Shown: in pieces, positions 8,692 through 14,450 of the stretch | How positions within the stretch are numbered: the stretch's first letter is position 1 | How the letters are laid out: each line of letters opens with the position of its first letter | Assembly: GCF_000316575.1 (NCBI RefSeq) | Contig: NC_019682.1 | Coordinates: 5,268,001-5,332,000, forward strand | Length of the DNA: 64,000 nucleotides | Source of the DNA: Calothrix sp. PCC 7507 | GTDB lineage: Bacteria; Cyanobacteriota; Cyanobacteriia; Cyanobacteriales; Nostocaceae | Reading direction: 5' to 3' | Notes under the pieces: generated by a model | Seen by the model: only the letters and a program-made list of their open reading frames with translations | Databases searched by the model: none | Told to the model about the DNA's origin: nothing | Program-made: the position numbers and the translations under genes

Positions 8692-9984
8692 ATGACTGAT
8701 ACACCTATTCATGTGAGAATTCCTCAAGGACGCACGGCATTTTTACTCATCCACGGTATCGGGGAACAAAATCCTTTTGAAACTTTGGACTATTTCGCTC
8801 AAAACTTTGTCAAATACTTTGAAGAGCAGAGTATACATATTCAGCTAGAACATTTAATTACTAAACGCAGACTAGCTAATGGCTCTGCTTGGATAGAAAG
8901 CTTTGTCAGATTAAGTCCAATTGACACCGAGCAAGACTGGTTTATTGACATTCATGAATATTACTGGGCGCCTGATACAGAAAATAAGACTACTGTACCG
9001 GAAATATTGCAGTGGGCAGAACAGACACTCGATGGGACAATTGACTTTTACAGCCGCCGAGATAACCAATATCTATTAGATGATTTGTTGCGTCATAGGG
9101 ATAGTCAAAGTTTGTTTAAATTCCGTTTGCGATCGCTCACTATTTTCTTACGCATATTTAACTTTTTCCAACCAGTGTTACGGTTGAGTGTTTGGTTAGT
9201 TCTGTTCTTATTTGGGTCATTTTTCAAAGGTCGTTTTTTAGGATCAGCCTGGAATTTAAGTAAAACGCTAATCACTCCGCCATTAGTTGATTTTGTCGGT
9301 GATATCGCTATTTATACAAAAACAAATCCCAGATCACCTTACCAAAAAATTCGGCAGCAAGTACTTACAGAATCCTTAACATTACTCAAAGGAATTCTCA
9401 GAGATAAGCAAGCAGATTATCAACAAGTCATCCTCGCTGGACATTCTCTGGGTAGCTGTATTGCCTACGATACATTAAATCTTCTTTGTATTCAAGCTAG
9501 TCTTGCCCAAGATCAAGGTAAAAGTCTGTGTGTCGATAAGCTTCAGGGGTTAATTACCTTTGGTTCACCACTAGATAAAATTGCCTTTTTCTTCCGAGAG
9601 ACTGCACAAGAAAATCAATTTATTCGCCAGCGGATTTTAGAACACCTCAAATCCTTCCGTGTCAAACCGCGAATGAAACCCGAAGCTAATTCACAATCTG
9701 CTCGGCAAAGTCGATACTTTAGTAGTACTCCAGTTGTATGCCAGCTTAATCAACTCCGCTGGATCAATTACTATCACCTGAAAGACCCGATCAGCGGTAA
9801 TCTAGATTACTACGAGAACCTAAATAACATTGAAATGAAATATCCAGCATCTTGGGGTACCCAAGGACACCTGGGTTACTGGACTGATATCAAATTTTAT
9901 GCTCACATCGCCGATCAATTTCTCTATGGAGCAAATAAAAATCAGGTAAATACAGAATTCTCAACGCTAGACGAAAAACCCTAA
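8692..9984 (+). CDS. Alpha/beta-hydrolase (lipase-like serine hydrolase)
   Basis: A 430-residue protein with an alpha/beta-hydrolase layout. The oxyanion-hole strand FLLIHGIGEQNP is at residues 17-28 and the nucleophile elbow GHSLGS at 250-255 (Ser252). ITFGSPLDK follows, and a histidine-rich C-terminus (GHLGYWTDIKFYAHIAD) could supply the catalytic His. A hydrophobic stretch near 160-185 (VWLVLFLFGSFF) could dip into the membrane in the lid region. The substrate is unknown; lipid or ester hydrolysis is inferred from the fold. The next gene follows after 43 bp on the same strand, so they may be cotranscribed. Confidence 0.78.
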   Translation: MTDTPIHVRIPQGRTAFLLIHGIGEQNPFETLDYFAQNFVKYFEEQSIHIQLEHLITKRRLANGSAWIESFVRLSPIDTEQDWFIDIHEYYWAPDTENKTTVPEILQWAEQTLDGTIDFYSRRDNQYLLDDLLRHRDSQSLFKFRLRSLTIFLRIFNFFQPVLRLSVWLVLFLFGSFFKGRFLGSAWNLSKTLITPPLVDFVGDIAIYTKTNPRSPYQKIRQQVLTESLTLLKGILRDKQADYQQVILAGHSLGSCIAYDTLNLLCIQASLAQDQGKSLCVDKLQGLITFGSPLDKIAFFFRETAQENQFIRQRILEHLKSFRVKPRMKPEANSQSARQSRYFSSTPVVCQLNQLRWINYYHLKDPISGNLDYYENLNNIEMKYPASWGTQGHLGYWTDIKFYAHIADQFLYGANKNQVNTEFSTLDEKP

Positions 9985-10027
9985 AACTGATTCCCTACTA
10001 TCAAGCTATTTAACGGAGTTCGCACCA

Positions 10028-11083
10028 ATGACTAAGTATGATAAGATTTTTAGCTCACCAGATATCTCAGAAGAATCACTGAGTCCAGAAGAAGCAGTAG
10101 CAGCGATCGCTGTAATCACTGCAATTACCGATTCTTCTTTTGAAGAAATAGATGCAGAAATTTTAGGCTCTATCCTCTGGGATTTCGAGGTTTTTGAAGA
10201 ATACTCAGAAGACGAAATTACAGAAATAGTCGATAGACTCTTAGTAATCGCAGAGAAGGAGGGACTTGGCCCTCTGTTTAATACTGCTAGAGACGCTCTC
10301 TCAGATGACATCATCCTAGATGCTTTCGCCGCTGGGGTAATCATAGTTTTAGACGATGAACTAGCTATCCCTAAAAAGAAACAGCCTTACCTGACAGAGT
10401 TACAGTCAGCGTTGGCGCTGGAAGATGAAGAAGCCGAGGAAATTATACAAGAGGTAATTGCTGCCTTTGAAGAAGCTGAAAACGCAGAATTTCTAGACGA
10501 TGATGAAGATGAAACAGTCGTAGTAGTAGAAGAGTACGGTGAACAGTTATATGAATCGCCTTTAGGTAATTTTGCCGTACCCATTCCAGTTCAAGCTCAA
10601 CAGGGAGGAAGGGTTCAAAGTCAAGAAGGGGTAGTCGGCTTTTCTGATGACTTTGGCACTTTGCTGAGAATCGATTATTATCCCATACCCCCTGAACAAA
10701 TGGAGGAAATAGAGTCTATTGGACAGGAAGAATATCTTGCAGCAATTCTAGTAGATAAGTATGTCCCACAGGCGATTTCTGCCAATGTACCAGGGGCGCA
10801 GATAGAGCATACCGAATACTTAGAAGACATCCTAGCCGGAGCTTACTACGTTTTAGTTAATATGCCCAAGGGTTCCACAATTTCCAAGCAAGAAAATAAC
10901 GGCAATGCTACTAGATTAGATGCTTACCGTGGATTACTCGCCTTTATCAATGAGGATTTTTTGTATATAGTTAGCAACCAGCGTAGCTTTTTTAATGGTG
11001 AAACTCCTAGTTCCGTGGCACAAGAATCCGAGAGCATCAAAGACAAGATTTTAGATTTTGTGGAGACTATTGAGTTTACTTAA
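10028..11083 (+). CDS. TerB-like acidic protein with uncharacterised C-terminal domain
   Basis: A 351-residue, very acidic protein. Residues about 15-150 are helical and resemble the TerB/DjlA-like fold (AVAAIAVITAITDSSFEEID, EEYSEDEITEIVDRLL, then EEAEEIIQEVIAAFEEAE), a family linked to tellurite resistance and membrane stress. After a poly-acidic linker near 155-165, the second half (LGNFAVPIPVQ to the C-terminus) is a separate alpha/beta domain I do not recognise. ACGGAG sits just upstream of the ATG. It lies 43 bp downstream of the hydrolase gene. The function is not established; a membrane-associated stress role is only a guess. Confidence 0.7.
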   Translation: MTKYDKIFSSPDISEESLSPEEAVAAIAVITAITDSSFEEIDAEILGSILWDFEVFEEYSEDEITEIVDRLLVIAEKEGLGPLFNTARDALSDDIILDAFAAGVIIVLDDELAIPKKKQPYLTELQSALALEDEEAEEIIQEVIAAFEEAENAEFLDDDEDETVVVVEEYGEQLYESPLGNFAVPIPVQAQQGGRVQSQEGVVGFSDDFGTLLRIDYYPIPPEQMEEIESIGQEEYLAAILVDKYVPQAISANVPGAQIEHTEYLEDILAGAYYVLVNMPKGSTISKQENNGNATRLDAYRGLLAFINEDFLYIVSNQRSFFNGETPSSVAQESESIKDKILDFVETIEFT

Positions 11084-11084
11084 A

Positions 11085-11202
11085 TATACTAAAAACGGTT
11101 TAGAACTGTCATTCTGACCAAAGGGAAGAATCTCCGAGATACTTCTCTTCACTGCGTTACGCTCAGTATGACAAAGTTCAGCTTTTATCCGTTTGTAGTA
11201 TA
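11085..11202. mobile_element. MITE-like element with nested inverted ends
   Basis: The outer ends TATACTA (11085) and TAGTATA (to 11202) are followed inwards by AAACGG/CCGTTT and by GAACTGTCATTCTGA versus TCAGTATGACAAAGTTC (imperfect inverted repeat). The element is about 118 bp and starts 2 bp after the stop of the TerB-like gene. It has no coding capacity. Confidence 0.7.
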
Positions 11203-11231
11203 CATCGCACCATTAATTAAGTTTGTAGGGT

Positions 11232-11348
11232 TAAGTAGGTCGGCGTCAATAATTATCATTGGGATAAGGCAGAATACAGGAGGGAATAGGGTTTGAGCTT
11301 CGTTTACTTTTCTTCACATAGTTTGGTTTCATTGTGCCGACTTACTTA
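11232..11348. mobile_element. MITE-like element, TAAGTAAGT family (copy 1, inverted)
   Basis: The ends TAAGTAGGTCGGCG (11232) and TGCCGACTTACTTA (to 11348) are imperfect inverted repeats. The right part, read on the minus strand, matches copies at 44404, 55069 and 60240 (TAAGTAAGT, GGCAC/GGCAT, then an AAACCAAACTATGT-like core and AGTAAAC). It abuts the truncated permease frame directly. Confidence 0.75.
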
Positions 11349-11618
11349 GTCAGTAGCAATAATACTTTGACATCATTTTTCGTCAATTTACCATTAATTC
11401 AGCTTTCTGGGGCAATTTCCCCTATGGAAAGTATGCCTTTAGCACTTCAGTATCTATCGCTATTAAATCCCCTACGCCATTATAGAGCGATCGTCCGGGG
11501 AATACTGCTCAAAGGTGTGGGTTTAGAAGTGCTTTGGTTGAATGCGATCGCACTTTTGTCTTTTGCTATCTTGCTCTTATCTATCAGCATCAATAAATTT
11601 CGCCGCCAATTGAGTTAA
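11349..11618 (+). pseudogene. 5'-truncated ABC-2 type transporter permease
   Basis: About 85 residues remain: FVNLPLIQLSGAISPMESM, LSLLNPLRHYRAIVRGI, then a hydrophobic helix and INKFRRQLS. This is the C-terminal end of ABC-2/YhhJ-type permeases, which are normally about 370 residues. The frame is open from a GTG at 11334, but that codon lies in the adjacent MITE-like element, and no upstream permease sequence or ATPase gene is present. It is therefore a remnant cut at the element's right border. Translation of the fragment is possible, but transporter activity is not. Confidence 0.8.
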
Positions 11619-11667
11619 GAAGCATTAACCCCTGTCAGTCTAGTGACATCTCACCCGTAAATTTATA

Positions 11668-11682
11668 GTGCCAAATTGACAC
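11668..11682. promoter_or_regulatory. Candidate operator of the TacA/TacT-like module
   Basis: GTGCCAAATTGACAC is a near-perfect palindrome (GTG N CAAATTG N CAC) 40 bp upstream of the antitoxin ATG. Ribbon-helix-helix antitoxins of this family repress their own promoter through short palindromes, so this is the natural candidate site. It is inferred from position and symmetry. Confidence 0.5.
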
Positions 11683-11722
11683 CACTAAGTTAAAATTAGG
11701 AGAACATGAGGCTTTATTATCC

Positions 11723-12010
11723 ATGTCTAACAGTCACGAAAATACAGTTCGGATAACAGCCAGAATTCCTGTGAGTATTCAAGAAACTCTACAAAGGGCG
11801 GCAGAATTATCAGGTGCTACATTGAATCAGTTTATGATTCAGGCGGCGTTGAAAGAAGCAAAGAAAATGATAGAAGATGAACGAGTGATTATTTTGTCAC
11901 AAAGTGATGCTGATACGGTATTTAGCCTGATTGAGAATCCACCTGTACCGAATGCGAAGTTAAAAGCAGCCTTGAAAAAGCACCAGGAATTTTTCAGTGA
12001 GAGTAATTGA
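11723..12010 (+). CDS. DUF1778 (TacA-like) antitoxin
   Basis: A 95-residue protein of the DUF1778/TacA family. The ribbon-helix-helix N-terminus reads VRITARIPVSIQETLQRAAELSGATLNQFM (split by its turn). A helical segment with the family hallmark LSQSDADTVFSLIENPP follows, and this C-terminal region wraps the cognate toxin. It is the first gene of a module: its stop lies 14 nt inside the GNAT toxin gene, the usual coupling. It neutralises the toxin and probably represses the operon through the palindrome at 11668-11682. Confidence 0.9.
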   Translation: MSNSHENTVRITARIPVSIQETLQRAAELSGATLNQFMIQAALKEAKKMIEDERVIILSQSDADTVFSLIENPPVPNAKLKAALKKHQEFFSESN

Positions 12011-12494
12011 ATTACTGGGTAAGCAGCATAACCGCGATTGCTTTGACTGTGGCAATAAAGCATTAAATCAATTCCTCAAACAAATAGCAAGACAGCATAT
12101 CCAAAAAGGTGTTTCCCGTACTTTCGTTTTAGTTAATACAGAACAGCCAGAGATTGTGATTGGTTTCTTCACATTGACATTATGTGAAGTGCGTGTAGAC
12201 AAATTTTCAGCGAAATTCTTCAAAAAATACCCTTCTAAAGTTCCTGGTGTAAAGCTGGCAAGATTAGCAGTCGATAAAGCCTATCAACGACAAGGAATTG
12301 GAGAAGTTTTGATGATTGAGGCAATGCAGCGTGCTTTAATTGTTGCGGAAAATGCTGGAGGAATTGGCTTATTTGTTGATGCAAAAGATGAAGGTGCAAA
12401 AACTTACTACTCTCGCTATGGCTTCGTCAGCCTAGAAGATACGTCTTTGGAACTATTTTTACCATTGTCAGTAATTGAGCAAATGCTTGAGTAA
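11997..12494 (+). CDS. GNAT-family N-acetyltransferase toxin (TacT-like)
   Basis: A 165-residue GNAT-fold protein starting with GTG inside the antitoxin gene. The acetyl-CoA loop region is LARLAVDKAYQRQGIGEVL (about residues 82-100), and the conserved C-terminal motif AKTYYSRYGFV carries the tyrosine used in TacT-type enzymes. Characterised TacT/AtaT toxins acetylate the amino group of aminoacyl-tRNAs and block translation. This protein has the right length, partner and motifs, so the same activity is expected, but the tRNA target cannot be read from sequence. Confidence 0.9.
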   Translation: MRVIELLGKQHNRDCFDCGNKALNQFLKQIARQHIQKGVSRTFVLVNTEQPEIVIGFFTLTLCEVRVDKFSAKFFKKYPSKVPGVKLARLAVDKAYQRQGIGEVLMIEAMQRALIVAENAGGIGLFVDAKDEGAKTYYSRYGFVSLEDTSLELFLPLSVIEQMLE

Positions 12495-12595
12495 TAGCTA
12501 AACTATGCCAACGTGTGATCCCTTTAGCAACCCCTCCGAAAAACACCTTCCACCCTTGTGTGATAGGTATGCTTATCTGATTTAGAAACAGATTA

Positions 12596-12883
12596 CTAAT
12601 TATTTTTTTTATAAACATCTCCTCTCGTACCAATCACGTAAATTTCGATGTCTTTTGAATCGATATCGATTGTAAAAATAAATCTGTTTTTACCTATAAG
12701 TAGTCTGTAAAATCCCTCCCAATCGCCTTTCATCTTTTTGATATCTAGTTCTGTAAAGGGTATAATTCCTTGAACTTCTACAGCAATAACAATTTGGTTT
12801 ATTTGCTCTCGAATATTTTCGACATCTTCAGGGTTTGCTTTGTCTAAAAATTTAATCGCTTTTTTGTGAAATTTTATTGCCAT
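12596..12883 (-). CDS. RelE/ParE-superfamily toxin
   Basis: A 95-residue protein with the RelE/ParE pattern: an N-terminal helix-rich half (FHKKAIKFLDKANPEDVENI), then strands MKGDWEGFYRLLIGKNRFIFTID and IEIYVIGTRGDVYKK. The family comprises mRNA interferases and gyrase inhibitors; a mechanism cannot be assigned. Its start overlaps the 3' end of the upstream antitoxin gene by 32 nt, typical of a toxin-antitoxin operon. It converges on the TacT-like gene, with about 100 bp between stops. Confidence 0.82.
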   Translation of the reverse strand: MAIKFHKKAIKFLDKANPEDVENIREQINQIVIAVEVQGIIPFTELDIKKMKGDWEGFYRLLIGKNRFIFTIDIDSKDIEIYVIGTRGDVYKKNN

Positions 12884-13094
12884 ATTTTACCCAATCAGTC
12901 ATATCAATTATTTCATCATCAGCATCTTCTGAAGGTACACCAAATTCGGCTTCAAGTTCGCGTTGTTCATCGTCACTTATGTAAGGAATAAAAATTTGGC
13001 AAAGACGAAGTCTTTCTTCTTGCAGAACTTCACGCATGGTTTCTTTAATCAACGCTTTTAATTCTTGAATTTCCACTGTATGCCTCTTATTCAT
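12852..13094 (-). CDS. Probable cognate antitoxin of the RelE/ParE toxin
   Basis: An 80-residue acidic, mainly helical protein (KRHTVEIQELKALIKETM, then EFGVPSEDADDEIIDMTDWV). It has no clear DNA-binding motif that I recognise, but its position directly upstream of and overlapping the toxin gene argues that it is the antitoxin. A TTG at 13115 in the same frame would add seven residues; I chose the ATG at 13094 because nothing resembling a ribosome-binding site precedes the TTG. Confidence 0.7.
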   Translation of the reverse strand: MNKRHTVEIQELKALIKETMREVLQEERLRLCQIFIPYISDDEQRELEAEFGVPSEDADDEIIDMTDWVKYGNKISQKSD

Positions 13095-13289
13095 AGTTAT
13101 ATATATTTTACCCAATATCAGCTTGTACAGGAAGGATTTATGCGGAAATAGCAGATTGTAAGTAATTCTGTAGAGCCAACACGATGATCGCAGGCGTTCC
13201 TACTTCTCTTGTCGGAGACGCTATGCGTAGCTTGCTTACCCGTAGGGATACAGGTTGCCGTAAGAATCGCCAAAACTTACGAATCATTA

Positions 13290-13378
13290 TGCCATAATTA
13301 CTCCACCCATTAACCGCTCATACCGACACTTCAACTCTTCTTTCATCAAATACCAACGCTCTAAGATTATATCCATAC
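13290..13378 (-). pseudogene. Diverged duplicate of the recG 3' end
   Basis: Roughly 85 bp match the end of recG (14455-14545) with about nine differences. Read on the minus strand it encodes LERWYLMKEELKCRYERLM, then GGVIMA and its own TAA. The intact recG has LERWYLMKEELKYRYQRLM, then GGAIMT. The reading frame and stop are preserved, so this is a real diverged copy of the C-terminus. It lies on the far side of the LRAT gene from recG. Confidence 0.88.
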
Positions 13379-13475
13379 AAAACTCACGTTAACTTCAAAT
13401 TTATAAGAATTGCTTTACGTCAAATTTTTCAAGTTTTCACGACTGACGTAATAATTACAACTCAAATATTCTTGA

Positions 13476-13498
13476 TACAAAGAAATACATTCTTTGTA
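13476..13498. promoter_or_regulatory. Perfect inverted repeat upstream of the LRAT gene
   Basis: TACAAAGAA and TTCTTTGTA form a perfect 9-bp inverted repeat with a 5-nt spacer. It ends 22 bp before the ATG of the LRAT-domain gene. It could be a repressor operator or a 5'-UTR hairpin close to the GAGG ribosome-binding site. Confidence 0.5.
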
Positions 13499-13520
13499 GT
13501 GGAATATAGCGAGGTTATTC

Positions 13521-14279
13521 ATGGCAAAGGGAGATCACATCTACCGTCGTATGAGTATTAGTATGGGTATGACATATCATCATGGAATAGATTGTGGAGA
13601 TGGTACAGTTATTCATTACGATGGAAAAACTGTACGTCGTGTCAGTAAATATGAGTTTGCTGAAGGAAAAGAAATTCTTACTGAAGAGTATGGAAAGTGT
13701 GATTCCCCAGAAGTCGTAGTGACAAGAGCAATCAGCAAGTTAGGTGAACAAAAATATTGCCTTGTTGGGAATAACTGCGAGCATTTCGCGTATTATTGTA
13801 AGACAGGTCAGCATAAAAGCGAGCAAGTAAATCAAGCTCAAGCACGCACAGCAGGACTTGCTGGGGGAACTGCTATAGGTATTGGAACCAAAGTAGCAAT
13901 TCAAGCAGCATCTGTAGCCGCTAAACAATCCTTAAATCCGATCTCAAAAACGCTAGTTAATGTAGGACTAAAGCAAGCACCTCGTGTAGCAGGTGGTATT
14001 GCAGGTGCTGGTGGTATAGCGAGTGGCATAGCAACCGATCTAGTTGTTGGCAAAATACTGGAAGATGACGAACATTTACCAAAGCATGAACGTGAAGCCA
14101 GAAAAAATGGCAGAGAAGCTGGACAAGTTGCATCAACCCTTGGAGGAATTGCTGGAACTGTAGCCGCTGCTACGTTAGGTGGTAGTGCTGCGATTGCTAC
14201 TGCGGTTGCTGCTCCTGTTGTATTAGGTATGGCAGCTGCATTCGGGGTGTATCTCTGGTCTCAAGGTGACCAAGAATAG
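13521..14279 (+). CDS. LRAT-domain protein with Gly/Ala-rich hydrophobic C-terminus
   Basis: A 252-residue protein. Residues 1-96 are an LRAT (lecithin:retinol acyltransferase-like, circularly permuted NlpC/P60) domain, with a His motif YHHGIDCGDGTVIHY (H20/H21, H32) and the nucleophile motif NCEHF (Cys86) in LVGNNCEHFAYYC. This fold supports thiol acyltransferase, phospholipase or amidase chemistry on lipids or peptides. From about residue 108 the chain becomes Gly/Ala-rich with glycine-zipper-like segments (GLAGGTAIGIGTK, AGGIAGAGGIASGIA, then VASTLGGIAGTVAAATLGG), which could insert in membranes. GAGG lies six bases before the ATG. The gene sits between a diverged recG tail and recG, and looks like acquired DNA. 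Confidence 0.82.
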   Translation: MAKGDHIYRRMSISMGMTYHHGIDCGDGTVIHYDGKTVRRVSKYEFAEGKEILTEEYGKCDSPEVVVTRAISKLGEQKYCLVGNNCEHFAYYCKTGQHKSEQVNQAQARTAGLAGGTAIGIGTKVAIQAASVAAKQSLNPISKTLVNVGLKQAPRVAGGIAGAGGIASGIATDLVVGKILEDDEHLPKHEREARKNGREAGQVASTLGGIAGTVAAATLGGSAAIATAVAAPVVLGMAAAFGVYLWSQGDQE

Positions 14280-14450
14280 CTGTTTTCATTTACTGAATCC
14301 ACACTCCTAAACTCCTCTCTGCGCGACGCCAGTTGCTACAACGCGGGGAACCCGCGCAACGCACTGGCTCCTCTGCGTCTCTGCGTGAAATAAAAAATAT
14401 TTTGCTTCACGCATTCGCGTAGCGTCTCGTAGAGAAGGCGCATTTGCATA
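14280..14450. repeat. Dispersed short repeats between the LRAT gene and recG
   Basis: This spacer is made of repeat fragments common in Nostocales: GCGCGACGCCAGTTGC, a CGCGGGGAACCCGCG palindrome, TCTGCGTCTCTGCGTGA, and GCGTAGCGTCTCGTAGAG. There is no gene. Confidence 0.6.

Noticed and set aside
10006-10584. Minus-strand frames across the TerB-like gene
   Set aside because: They mirror the acidic codon pattern of the real gene (Ser-rich shadow of Asp/Glu codons) and have no ribosome-binding site.
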